Assembly: GCF_009498275.1 (NCBI RefSeq)
Contig: NZ_CP045643.1
Coordinates: forward strand, 3,906,001-3,970,000
DNA length: 64,000 bases
From: Streptomyces fagopyri
GTDB lineage: Bacteria > Actinomycetota > Actinomycetes > Streptomycetales > Streptomycetaceae
Reading direction: 5' to 3'
Part shown: one piece after another, positions 36,222 through 43,980 of the stretch
Layout: each line of letters starts with the position of its first letter
How positions within the stretch are numbered: position 1 is the first letter of the stretch
Program-made: the position numbers and the translations under genes
Notes under the pieces: generated by a model
What the model was told of the DNA's origin: nothing
Databases searched by the model: none
Seen by the model: only the letters and a program-made list of their open reading frames with translations

Positions 36222-37802
36222 CTACTCCCACTCGATCGTGCCCGGGGGCTTGCTCGTCACGTCGAGGACGACGCGGTTCACGTCGGCGACCTCGTTGGTG
36301 ATCCGGGTCGAGATCTTGGCGAGGACGTCGTACGGGAGGCGCGACCAGTCGGCCGTCATCGCGTCCTCGCTCGACACCGGGCGGAGCACGATCGGGTGGC
36401 CGTACGTACGGCCGTCACCCTGGACGCCCACGCTGCGGACGTCGGCGAGCAGGACCACCGGGCACTGCCAGATGTCGCGGTCCAGGCCGGCCGCCGTCAG
36501 CTCCTCGCGGGCGATGGCGTCGGCCTCGCGCAGCAGGTCGAGGCGGTCCTTGGTGACCTCGCCGACGATACGGATGCCGAGGCCGGGACCCGGGAAGGGC
36601 TGCCGCTGGACGATCTCGTCCGGCAGGCCGAGCTGCTGGCCGACCATCCGGACCTCGTCCTTGAAGAGCTTGCGCAGCGGCTCGACGAGCTCGAACTCCA
36701 GGTCCTCGGGGAGGCCGCCCACGTTGTGGTGGGACTTGATGTTGGCGGTGCCGGTGCCGCCGCCGGACTCGACGACGTCCGGGTAGAGGGTCCCCTGCAC
36801 CAGGAAGGCGACGTCCTCGCCCTCCGCGGCCTCGGCGACGATCTCCGCCTGGGCCTGCTCGAAGACCCGGATGAACTCGCGGCCGATGATCTTCCGCTTC
36901 TCCTCGGGGTCCGAGACGCCCTTGAGCGCGTCGAGGAACCGCTCCTGCGCGTCCACGACCTTCAGCTGCACGCCGGTCGCGGCCACGAAGTCCTTCTCGA
37001 CCTGCTCCGTCTCGCCCTTGCGCATCAGACCGTGGTCGACGTACACGCAGGTCAGCTGGGAGCCGATGGCCTTCTGTACGAGGGCGGCGGCGACGGCGGA
37101 GTCCACACCGCCGGACAGGCCGCAGATGGCGCGCTTGCCGCCGACCTGCTCGCGGATGAGGGCGACCTGCTCCTCGATGACGTTGCCGGTCGTCCAGTCC
37201 GGCCGGAGGCCGGCACCGCGGTACAGGAAGTGCTCCAGCACCTGCTGACCGTGCGTGGAGTGCATGACCTCGGGGTGGTACTGCACGCCGTACAGCTTCT
37301 TCTCGTCGTTCTCGAAGGCCGCGACCGGGACGACGTCCGTGGCGGCCGTCACCGTGAAGCCCTCGGGGGCGGCGCTGCACGCGTCGCCGTGCGACATCCA
37401 CACCGACTGCTCGTCCGGGGTGCCCTCGAACAGGGTGGAGCCCGACTTCGAGACGTGCAGGGGCGTACGGCCGTACTCGCGGGCGCCCGTGTTGTCGACG
37501 GTGCCGCCGAGGGCCGTCGCCATCAGCTGGAAGCCGTAGCACATGCCGAAGACGGGGACGCCGGCCTCGAAGAGCTCGCGGTCGAGGCGCGGCGCGCTCT
37601 CCGCGTACACCGACGAGGGGCCGCCGGAGAGGATGATCGCCGCCGGGTTCTTGGCGAGCATCTCCTGGACCGGCATGGTGCTCGGCACGATCTCGCTGTA
37701 GACCCGGGCCTCGCGGACGCGACGGGCGATGAGCTGGGCGTACTGCGCACCGAAGTCGACGACCAGGACGGTGTCGGGGGCGGCGGGGGACGCTTCTGGC
37801 AC
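36222..37802 (-). CDS. guaA: GMP synthase (glutamine-hydrolysing)
   Basis: 526 aa from the GTG at 37802, which has GGAAGG 7 nt upstream; an upstream start at 37826 would lie before this Shine-Dalgarno. It converts XMP, ATP and glutamine to GMP. Glutamine amidotransferase domain (residues about 10-205) with catalytic Cys in [11 protein letters not shown] and the His/Glu of YHPEV. ATP pyrophosphatase domain with P-loop [13 protein letters not shown]-terminal dimerisation domain ([20 protein letters not shown]) ending [18 protein letters not shown]. Cytoplasmic purine biosynthesis, monocistronic here. Confidence 0.98.
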   Translation of the reverse strand: MPEASPAAPDTVLVVDFGAQYAQLIARRVREARVYSEIVPSTMPVQEMLAKNPAAIILSGGPSSVYAESAPRLDRELFEAGVPVFGMCYGFQLMATALGGTVDNTGAREYGRTPLHVSKSGSTLFEGTPDEQSVWMSHGDACSAAPEGFTVTAATDVVPVAAFENDEKKLYGVQYHPEVMHSTHGQQVLEHFLYRGAGLRPDWTTGNVIEEQVALIREQVGGKRAICGLSGGVDSAVAAALVQKAIGSQLTCVYVDHGLMRKGETEQVEKDFVAATGVQLKVVDAQERFLDALKGVSDPEEKRKIIGREFIRVFEQAQAEIVAEAAEGEDVAFLVQGTLYPDVVESGGGTGTANIKSHHNVGGLPEDLEFELVEPLRKLFKDEVRMVGQQLGLPDEIVQRQPFPGPGLGIRIVGEVTKDRLDLLREADAIAREELTAAGLDRDIWQCPVVLLADVRSVGVQGDGRTYGHPIVLRPVSSEDAMTADWSRLPYDVLAKISTRITNEVADVNRVVLDVTSKPPGTIEWE

Positions 37803-37929
37803 GGTTTGCCTTCCGGCGGTGAGCAAGGGGTGTGGGGTGTCGAGTCTACCGGGGGTCCGCGTGGGGGTGCCGTCCCGCCGTCTTCGCCCCTGCCGCCCCC
37901 GCCGCCGCTACCCGACCCATCCCGAACCT

Positions 37930-37994
37930 GGGGGCTGCCCCCCGGACCCCCGCATCGGCCTGAACGGCCTCGTCCTCGAACGCCGGACGGGCTG
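37930..37994 (-). repeat. Dispersed Streptomyces intergenic repeat, copy A
   Basis: On the minus strand it begins TCAGCCCGTCCGGCGTTCGA and continues through GGACGAGGCCGTTCAGGCCG to a run of G/C ending in CAGCCCCC. This type of element, with a core like GTCCGGCGTTTGAGGACGAG, recurs between genes in many Streptomyces chromosomes. The inner GGCCGTTCAGGCC forms a small stem. Confidence 0.65.
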
Positions 37995-38144
37995 ATGGTG
38001 CGGGCCTGGGCTGGAGGGTTGGGGGTGTCGGCTCGCGCTGAGAGGTGTTCCGGGCGGGCTGGAGCACGGGCCTGTGCGGGAGGGTTGCGGGTGGGCTGGG
38101 GATGCGGGGTTCGCGCTGGAAGGCGGGCGTCGAGGTCATGCTTC

Positions 38145-38216
38145 TCAGCCCGTCCGGCGCTTGAGGACGAGCCCTTCGGGCGATGCGGGGGTCCAAGGGG
38201 CGCGGCGCCCCCTGGC
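38145..38216 (+). repeat. Dispersed Streptomyces intergenic repeat, copy B (inverted to copy A)
   Basis: It begins TCAGCCCGTCCGGCGCTTGA and continues GGACGAGCCCTTCGGGCGAT, then GGGGGTCC and GGGGCGCGGCGCCCC. It matches copy A at 25 of the first 27 positions in opposite orientation, about 150 bp away. The middle stem differs (GCCCTTCGGGC here), as expected if pairing and not sequence is kept. Confidence 0.65.
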
Positions 38217-38295
38217 AGGGGACCGGAGGGAGAGCCCCGGGGTGGCACGGGTAGGGGCGGCGGGGGCGCGAGAACGTCTCAGTATGCGAACCCGC

Positions 38296-38324
38296 TTGGA
38301 CCGTTCCGGACGCGCGGGCATACT
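38296..38324 (+). promoter_or_regulatory. Promoter of the chorismate mutase leader
   Basis: TTGGAC (38296-38301), exactly 17 nt, CATACT (38319-38324). The predicted start point coincides with the ATG of the leader peptide at 38331, so the leader ORF would be read from a leaderless transcript. Confidence 0.7.
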
Positions 38325-38330
38325 GGTCGC

Positions 38331-38402
38331 ATGCTCACGCACCAGACCTTCGCGTTTACCTATGGCAACCGGCCCACCGGCTGCCATGGTCGTGCTGCTT
38401 GA
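38331..38402 (+). CDS. Aromatic-amino-acid leader peptide upstream of chorismate mutase
   Basis: 23 aa beginning MLTHQTFAFTY, with Phe, Phe and Tyr codons in five consecutive positions 7-11 (FAFTY), then NRPTGCHGRAA. The ATG lies 6 nt after a CATACT -10. Downstream, overlapping its end, ATGGCAACCGG/CCGGCTGCCAT can form a hairpin; further on there is a strong terminator before the chorismate mutase gene. This is the layout of ribosome-mediated attenuation: scarcity of charged Phe or Tyr tRNA would stall the ribosome on FAFTY and favour read-through. Seen: ORF, codons, hairpins. Inferred: the mechanism. Confidence 0.7.
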   Translation: MLTHQTFAFTYGNRPTGCHGRAA

Positions 38403-38422
38403 GCAACTGACAAGCGACTCCC

Positions 38423-38457
38423 CAGGCGCCCCGGGCCGACAAGGCCCGGGGCGTCTG
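38423..38457 (+). terminator. Attenuator terminator before chorismate mutase
   Basis: CGCCCCGGGCC (38427-38437), loop GACAA, GGCCCGGGGCG (38443-38453): 11 perfect pairs, extendable to about 15 with one G-U, followed by CCGTTT. It lies between the leader peptide and the structural gene. CGGCCC in the leader (38369-38374) could pair with GGGCCG (38433-38438) as a competing antiterminator. Confidence 0.75.
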
Positions 38458-38516
38458 CCGTTTCCGGGCCCGGCAGCCCCGGGGTGCCCCTTCCACCGAG
38501 CAGAAGGAGCCCCACC

Positions 38517-38810
38517 ATGGCCGACGTGACCGACGTACTCGACAAGACCGGCGCCCGCACCGACGAGGCCGCCGACGTGATCACCGGCGCCCGCGACCGC
38601 GTCGACGCCCTCGACGACCGGATCATCGGTCTCGTCCAGGAACGCATGGCCGTCTCGGCGGTGATCCAGAAGGCCCGGATCGAGTCCGGCGGCCGGCGCG
38701 TGAACCTCTCCCGGGAGATGGAGGTCCTCGGCCGCTACCGGGACGCGCTGGGCAAGCCGGGCACGTCGCTGGCCATGACCCTGCTGGAGCTGTGCCGCGG
38801 CCGCATCTGA
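38517..38810 (+). CDS. Chorismate mutase (AroQ class)
   Basis: 97 aa from the ATG at 38517; AGAAGGAG lies 7 nt upstream. The all-helical AroQ fold converts chorismate to prephenate, the branch point to Phe and Tyr. RVDALDDRIIGLVQERMAVS holds the first-helix Arg, and ESGGRRVNLSREMEVLGRYR continues the fold. Length fits a stand-alone monofunctional enzyme. The leader peptide with FAFTY and the attenuator upstream fit control by Phe/Tyr supply. Cytoplasmic. Confidence 0.92.
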   Translation: MADVTDVLDKTGARTDEAADVITGARDRVDALDDRIIGLVQERMAVSAVIQKARIESGGRRVNLSREMEVLGRYRDALGKPGTSLAMTLLELCRGRI

Positions 38811-39400
38811 GTCCCGCGCGCCACCCGCATCCCGCGCGCCCTCTTCGTCCCGCGCCTCCGTCACGTCGGGGACGCCACGTACGCACATACGCGTGCCGTC
38901 TCACCCGTACGGCGCGTGACCGGGCCGCGACGGGCTTCGTTGGTCCCGGTGTCCGTGCCAGCCAGGGGCGGGCCCGAAACAACCACGCGTGGCTCCGCTG
39001 GGGCGATGAGACGTACGGATCGTGCCGTGCGTCGTGGGACCTCGCCCCAGAGGTGTGACCGGACGGCAGGGGACAGCGGCCCGGTCACTCAAGAGAACGG
39101 TCGGCTCCGGGGACGCCCGGGGCCGGCCGGCGCAGTCCTCCGACCGGCCGGCGGAACCGAACTCCTTCGACGGGCCCCACCCGTAGAAGCTCCCCACCCC
39201 GTACGTCCCGTGGTCCCGGCTCCCGCCGCGGCCCCGGCTCCACGTCCCCGTGGACGAACCACCACTTCATGACCCGCGGCGCACCCCCTCCGGCGCCGCG
39301 CACCCGGCACCGGCGCCGCCCTGACGTCGGTGCTGACGCAGAAGGGCCTCGCGGTCTCCGTCCCGCGGGGCCCTTCGCGCACGTCCGCGTGTCCTCCGGC
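38811..39400. other. Convergent intergenic region after chorismate mutase
   Basis: 590 bp with no credible gene. Spurious short frames on both strands lack Shine-Dalgarno sequences and GC-biased codon use. Apart from the terminator at 39341-39376 I see no organised structure. Confidence 0.5.
39341..39376. terminator. Terminator downstream of the 39401-40603 gene
   Basis: GAAGGGCCTCGCGG (39341-39354), 8-nt loop, CCGCGGGGCCCTTC (39363-39376): 14 pairs with one G-U. It is placed 25 bp beyond the stop of the minus-strand gene. Confidence 0.8.
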
Positions 39401-40603
39401 TCAGGTCCTGGAGACCGATCCGCAGGACTCGCCGTCGGAGTGATGGAGCCCCCGGCTCCGGTCGTACGGATCGATCGCGGGTCCGCTGGGCGTCGCCCCG
39501 GCCGAGGCGGTCGGGGCCGCCGAGTCGAACCGTGGGTGCAGGAAACCGTCGTAGACGAAACAGGCGGAGTTGGAGAGGTTCTCGTCGTACGCGAGGAGCG
39601 CCAGCCTGCCGGGCGTGACCCGGTACTTCGTGGGGTCGGAGACCTCGACGTCGAGGACCCGGCGCACGATGGTGCGGGCCACCTCGTCCGACTTCCCGTC
39701 CGCCCGTGCCAGCGGGTAGACGAAGGTGTAGTCGGCGTGGATGACGACGGACGCGCGGGTGCCCGCCTTGAACGTCATCCGGCCGCGGGTCTTCACCACG
39801 TCCCCGACGAGCCGCACCTCGTGCGGGTCGAACCGGCTGAAGAGCCGGAGCGGATCGTGCTTCGCGTCCGGTTCGCGCAGCCAGCTGTTCACGTCGTCGA
39901 GCATCTTCGGCTGCTGGGGGTCGAGGAGGGCGAGCGCGCTCTTCGGACGGCCGCCGAGCAGGGTCCCTCGGTCGATGTTCGCGCCGACGAGCAGTTTCCT
40001 GGTCAGCCGCAGTGCCCGGGCGACCTGCTCCTTGCCGAGCGGACCGACGGGCTTCGCCTCCGGCACGACGATGCCGGCCGCGCCGTCGGCGTACCGCTCG
40101 GCGGGTGAGCCGGCGAACGGCCGGTCGAGGGTGGGGGTACCGGGCGCCGCCGAGGGTGCCGCGGTCGGGGCCGCGGTCTCGGCGGGCAAGGGAGCGGCGG
40201 ACCTCACGTCGCCGGGCGACGCGCCGCCCGCGGAGGAGCTCCCGGAAGACGTGCCGAGGAGATCGCCGGGCAGCAGCGACGGCCGTACGGCCACCAGCGC
40301 GACGGCGGCCGCCAGGGGGACGCCGATGATCGCCCACAGCCGCCGGCGCCGGGCCGTGCGGTTCTCCGCCTTCCGCATCTCCTGCCACGCGGGCCCGGTC
40401 CGCCACCCCTCCGGTTCGATGCCCCGGGCCTCCTGCTGCCGCAGCCGTTCGGTCACCATGCGGGCGCGCGCGGAGGGCTCCTTGGGGGCCGAGGCCCGGA
40501 TGTCCCGCTCGGAGTCGCGGATGAACCGGTCCCACACCTCGTCGGGAACGGAGGGTTCCTCCGGCCGCTCCCCACCTGCCCTTCCGGGCTGCTTCTCAGA
40601 CAC
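39401..40603 (-). CDS. Single-span membrane protein with large extracytoplasmic domain
   Basis: 400 aa from the GTG at 40603. On the minus strand TAGAAC (40617-40612) lies 8 nt before the GTG, with TTGTGG 18 nt further upstream, so a leaderless start is likely; the longer frame to 40666 is rejected. The cytoplasmic N-terminus includes VPDEVWDRFIRDSERDIRAS. Near residue 90-110 is one hydrophobic segment (LWAIIGVPLAAAVALVAVRP). A Ser/Ala/Pro linker follows, then about 230 residues of extracellular domain (KEQVARALRLTRKLLVGANI, then MTFKAGTRASVVIHADYTFV). The fold is conserved in Streptomyces but I do not recognise a function; the short cytoplasmic part resembles anti-sigma-type stubs only superficially. 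Confidence 0.82.
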   Translation of the reverse strand: MSEKQPGRAGGERPEEPSVPDEVWDRFIRDSERDIRASAPKEPSARARMVTERLRQQEARGIEPEGWRTGPAWQEMRKAENRTARRRRLWAIIGVPLAAAVALVAVRPSLLPGDLLGTSSGSSSAGGASPGDVRSAAPLPAETAAPTAAPSAAPGTPTLDRPFAGSPAERYADGAAGIVVPEAKPVGPLGKEQVARALRLTRKLLVGANIDRGTLLGGRPKSALALLDPQQPKMLDDVNSWLREPDAKHDPLRLFSRFDPHEVRLVGDVVKTRGRMTFKAGTRASVVIHADYTFVYPLARADGKSDEVARTIVRRVLDVEVSDPTKYRVTPGRLALLAYDENLSNSACFVYDGFLHPRFDSAAPTASAGATPSGPAIDPYDRSRGLHHSDGESCGSVSRT

Positions 40604-40817
40604 GAGGGTCAGTTCTAGGCGGATGGAACAGGCATCCACAAGTCGTATCCGTGTGTGACCCAGCACACATAAGAATTACGTGAAGGACCGCACAACCCTT
40701 GATGAGGTCCACGGGTCACACCTGCTGAACCAACGGCCACACCCGCGCCCCACACGCGGAGGCCTCACCCATTCGCGTACCGCGGTCACGCGGTGCACCG
40801 GACTCTCCGAGGTCTTC

Positions 40818-41852
40818 ATGAAGCTTCGCCGTGCCATGGCCGTCGCGGCCGCGACGGCAGCCATAGCCCCACTGGCGCTGCTTTCGGCGCCGGCCGCGTT
40901 CGCGTCGGACGACAACACCACTCCCCCGGCCGCGTCAGCGTCAGCGTCCGAGTCCGCCGGCGAGCCGACGTCCGCGTCGCCGAGCGACTCCGCTCCCGCG
41001 CCGAGCGCCTCCGGGTCCGCGAGCGAATCCGCGCCGGCTCCGAGCGGCAGCGCGAGCACCAGCGCCAGTGCCAGCGCCAGCGCGTCCGGAAAGCCGTCGA
41101 CGTCCGCCAGCCCGTCGCAGTCCTCGGAGCCGTCGGCGTGGCCGACGGAGGACTGCCCCGTCGACGACGACGGTGTGGACGCCGGTTCCCAGCTGTCGCT
41201 GGCCGTCTCCGGACTGCCCGGCAAGATCGTCGCGGGCAGCGGCTGGCACAACTTCACGCTCTCCGCCGCCAACCACAGCGACCAGGACCTCGGCCAGGTC
41301 CAGTGGCTCGCCACGGTCGACAACTACTCGGACAGCGACGACGAGGGCGACTGGCTGAGCACGTACGCCCAGCTCGAGTACTTCAACCCCACGACCAAGT
41401 CGTGGGAGTCCATCGCGGACGAGGTCGGCAACGGCATCTACTTCGGTGAGACCACGCTGGGCGGCAAGCAGACGGTCGCCATCAAGCTGCGCGTCAACAT
41501 CGGCTCGAAGGCGCCCGCCGGAGACGGCTACGCCCTCGGCCTGGGCGGTTACGTCGACCAGGAGAAGGACTGCGTCCACAGCTCCTTCGCGTTCTACGAG
41601 CTCACCGTCCTCGCGGCCGGCAGCAGCAACGAAGACCCGGGCGAGGCCACGCCGGGCAAGGGCGACACGCCGTCCGGCGGCACGAAGCCGCAGGGTGGCG
41701 CCGACGAGATCCCGGCCACCGGCAGCCTCGCCTCGACCGGTTCCTCGTCCGCCCTGCCGACGATCGCCCTCGTGGGCGGTATCGCCGTCGTCGCGGGCGC
41801 CGGTGCGGTGTTCACGGTGCGTCGCCGCAAGTCGGGTGGCGCGGCCGCGTAA
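40818..41852 (+). CDS. Sortase-anchored (LAxTG) surface protein with Ser/Ala repeat stalk
   Basis: 344 aa from the ATG at 40818, with GAGG 5-6 nt upstream. Signal peptide (MKLRRAMAVAAATAAIAPLA, cleavage near AFAS). Residues about 35-105 are a Ser/Ala/Pro stalk (SASASASASG). A globular domain spans residues about 115-265 (GSGWHNFTLSAANHSDQDLG; FGETTLGGKQTVAIKLRVNI). A Gly/Pro linker leads to LASTG, a hydrophobic stretch (PTIALVGGIAVVAGAGAVFT) and VRRRK, the class E sortase signal LAxTG of Streptomyces. An ATG(S) four residues earlier could be mistaken for the signal. Wall-anchored; role unknown. Confidence 0.9.
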   Translation: MKLRRAMAVAAATAAIAPLALLSAPAAFASDDNTTPPAASASASESAGEPTSASPSDSAPAPSASGSASESAPAPSGSASTSASASASASGKPSTSASPSQSSEPSAWPTEDCPVDDDGVDAGSQLSLAVSGLPGKIVAGSGWHNFTLSAANHSDQDLGQVQWLATVDNYSDSDDEGDWLSTYAQLEYFNPTTKSWESIADEVGNGIYFGETTLGGKQTVAIKLRVNIGSKAPAGDGYALGLGGYVDQEKDCVHSSFAFYELTVLAAGSSNEDPGEATPGKGDTPSGGTKPQGGADEIPATGSLASTGSSSALPTIALVGGIAVVAGAGAVFTVRRRKSGGAAA

Positions 41853-41904
41853 GGCGTCGCGCCCGGGACGGGCCCGCCTGGCGGCCCGTCCCGTAGCCGT
41901 ACAC

Positions 41905-41948
41905 GTACAAGAACTCGGTACAGGAACTCGTACAAGAACTCGTACACG
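41905..41948. repeat. 12-13-bp tandem repeats before the 41955 terminator
   Basis: Three units of GTACAAGAACTC/GTACAGGAACTC follow the surface-protein stop codon. They are unusually AT-rich for the region. Confidence 0.7.
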
Positions 41949-41954
41949 TGCAAG

Positions 41955-41994
41955 AAGAGGGACCTGAGCTCGGAGGGGGGCACAGGTCCCTCTT
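41955..41994. terminator. Bidirectional terminator between the LAxTG gene and the GMC oxidoreductase gene
   Basis: AAGAGGGACCTG (41955-41966) and CAGGTCCCTCTT (41983-41994) form a perfect 12-bp stem with a 16-nt loop. The TT/AA ends give short U tracts on either strand. Confidence 0.85.
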
Positions 41995-42099
41995 CACGTT
42001 CGGTGTCCTCCCACCCGGGCCGGCGCGCGGGCCTGCGCGCCCCCGGGCCGGCCCGCCTCGCGCCGCCGCTGTGCGCCACCCGCGCCCGCCGGCTCCGGC

Positions 42100-43908
42100 C
42101 TACTTCTTCGGCGGCACCGTCGGCATCCCGAGGAACGGCAGCCTCAGTGCGCCGAAGGCGTCCGCGGGGACGGCGGGCCGGAGGGGCTCGACCGGCGTCA
42201 GCCGCTCGTACGCGGCGCCCGGCGCCGGGCGCGGGTCCGCCTCGCCCCTGTTGGGCCAGTACGACATCGCGCGCTCGGCCTGGGCCGTGATGGTGAGCGA
42301 CGGGTTGACGCCCAGGTTCGCGGAGACGGCGGCGCCGTCCACCACCGAGATCCCCGGGTGGCCGTACAGCCGGTGGTAGGGGTCGATGACGCCTTCGTCG
42401 GCGCTCGCGCCGATCGGGCAGCCACCGAGGAAGTGCGCGGTGAGCGGTGTGCCCATCAGCTCGCCCACATTGCTGCCGGCGAAGCCGTTGATCTCGGCGG
42501 CGAGGGTGGAGGCGGCCTGCGAAGCCGCCCTGATCTGCTTGGGGTTGGGCGCCCCGTGCCCCTGACGGGCGGTCAGCAGTCCCTTGCCCGCGCCCTTCGG
42601 CTTCAGGTAGGTGGTCAGCGAGTTGTCGAGCGACTGCATCACCAGACCGATGATGGTCCGCTCCGACCAGTGCCGGTTGGAGAGCGAGCGGGCCACCAGC
42701 AGCGGGTGCCGCACGGCGTTGGCCAGCCAGCCCAGAGCCCTCGACGAGCCCTCCGCGTACGGGACCTGGAGGATGGAGAGGCTGCCCATCGAGTTCGACC
42801 CCCGGCCGTAGCGGACCGGTTCGATGTGGGTGTTCTCGTCGGGATGGATCGAGGACGTGATGGCGACGCCCCGGGTGAAGTCGACCTTCGGCTCCCCGGT
42901 CGCCCTGCGGTACCGGCGGTTGTCCGTCTGCGCGCCCACCAGCGCCTCGGAGTTGGTGCGCGTCAGCTCGCCCAGCCTCGGCGAGAGGCGGGGCAGTTGA
43001 CCGCCCGCCTTCATACGGTGCAGCAGGGTCTGCGTGCCGTACGTACCGGCGGCGATCACGACCCGGCGCGCCGTGAACATCCGCCCGGCGCCCTTGCGTT
43101 TCCGGTCCGTGGGCAGGGTGGCGACGGCGTACCCGCCACGCGAGTCGTCGGTGACGGACACGACGGTCGTCATCGGGTGCACGGCCGCGCCCGCCTTCTC
43201 GGCCAGGTACAGGTAGTTCTCGTTGAGGGTGTTCTTCGCGCCGTGCCGGCAGCCCGTCATGCACTCACCGCACTCCGTGCACGCCTTGCGGCCGGGTCCG
43301 GCGCCGCCGAAGTAGGGGTCCGCCACCTCGCCGCCGGGCCCGGCCTCGGCCGCGCCGTCCGCGTCCCGCCCGTCCCCGAAGAAGACACCGACCGGCGCCA
43401 TGTGGAAGGTGTCGCCGACACCCATCCGCTGCGCGGCGGCCTTGAGGTGGACGTCGGACGGGGTCATCGTCGGGTTGAGCCGTACGCCGAGCATGCGCCG
43501 GGCCTGGTCGTAGTACGGCTCCAACTCCTCCTGCCAGTCGGTGATGTCCTTCCACTGCGGGTCGTCGAAGAACGCCTTCGGCGGTACGTAGAGGGTGTTG
43601 GCGTAGTTGAGGGAGCCGCCGCCGACCCCCGCGCCCGCCAGCACCATGACGTTGCCCAGCAGATGGATGCGCTGGATGCCGTACATGCCGAGCGGTGGGG
43701 CCCACAGGTAGTTCTTGATGTCCCAGGAGTTCTTCGGCAGCGTGTCGCGGGTGAAACGGCGGCCGGCCTCCAGCACCCCCACGCGGTAGCCCTTCTCCGT
43801 CAGGCGCAGGGCCGTGACGGAACCGCCGAAGCCGGAGCCGACCACCAGGACGTCGTAGTCGTACGCGGAGTCGTCGTGCTGCTCCTGGACGGAGTTCTCC
43901 TGTGACAC
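42100..43908 (-). CDS. GMC-family FAD oxidoreductase, cholesterol-oxidase-like, with a CxxCxxCxxxC cluster
   Basis: 602 aa from the GTG at 43908; GAGGAG lies 9 nt upstream. N-terminal FAD-binding motif VVGSGFGGSVTALRLTEKGY, then GAGVGGGSLNYANT. Around residue 235 is KACTECGECMTGCRHGAKNT: four cysteines spaced as in a 4Fe-4S ferredoxin. C-terminal FAD/active-site region with AHFLGGCPIG and GVNPSLTITAQAERAMS. The family includes ChoD-like proteins annotated as cholesterol oxidases whose substrates are mostly untested. It lies 72 bp behind the SSADH gene on the same strand, so co-transcription is likely. Confidence 0.9.
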   Translation of the reverse strand: MSQENSVQEQHDDSAYDYDVLVVGSGFGGSVTALRLTEKGYRVGVLEAGRRFTRDTLPKNSWDIKNYLWAPPLGMYGIQRIHLLGNVMVLAGAGVGGGSLNYANTLYVPPKAFFDDPQWKDITDWQEELEPYYDQARRMLGVRLNPTMTPSDVHLKAAAQRMGVGDTFHMAPVGVFFGDGRDADGAAEAGPGGEVADPYFGGAGPGRKACTECGECMTGCRHGAKNTLNENYLYLAEKAGAAVHPMTTVVSVTDDSRGGYAVATLPTDRKRKGAGRMFTARRVVIAAGTYGTQTLLHRMKAGGQLPRLSPRLGELTRTNSEALVGAQTDNRRYRRATGEPKVDFTRGVAITSSIHPDENTHIEPVRYGRGSNSMGSLSILQVPYAEGSSRALGWLANAVRHPLLVARSLSNRHWSERTIIGLVMQSLDNSLTTYLKPKGAGKGLLTARQGHGAPNPKQIRAASQAASTLAAEINGFAGSNVGELMGTPLTAHFLGGCPIGASADEGVIDPYHRLYGHPGISVVDGAAVSANLGVNPSLTITAQAERAMSYWPNRGEADPRPAPGAAYERLTPVEPLRPAVPADAFGALRLPFLGMPTVPPKK

Positions 43909-43980
43909 GTGCTGCTCTCCTCGTCGAGAACGGGTGCGGGCCTGCAAGAACGCCTGGGCCGGTGCCTGTCGCGGCAGGCC

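Larger units (their letters stand above)
37803..38295. other. Intergenic region with two inverted dispersed repeats
   Basis: The 493 bp between guaA and the chorismate-mutase leader promoter hold no gene. They contain two head-to-head copies of a GC-rich element, listed separately, with G-rich partly duplicated sequence between them (GCGGG..GGGTTCGCGCTG-type segments near 38030 and 38115). The guaA promoter should lie near 37803-37860, but I cannot define it. Confidence 0.5.

Noticed and set aside
39101..39272. Possible small gene between chorismate mutase and the 39401 gene
   Set aside because: Several overlapping frames on both strands have no Shine-Dalgarno sequence, no leaderless -10 and no recognisable protein features.
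41812..41997. Short minus-strand ORF reading through the terminator (YEFLYEFLY repeats)
   Set aside because: It arises from the 12-bp tandem repeat and terminator stem and overlaps the end of the LAxTG gene; no start signals.
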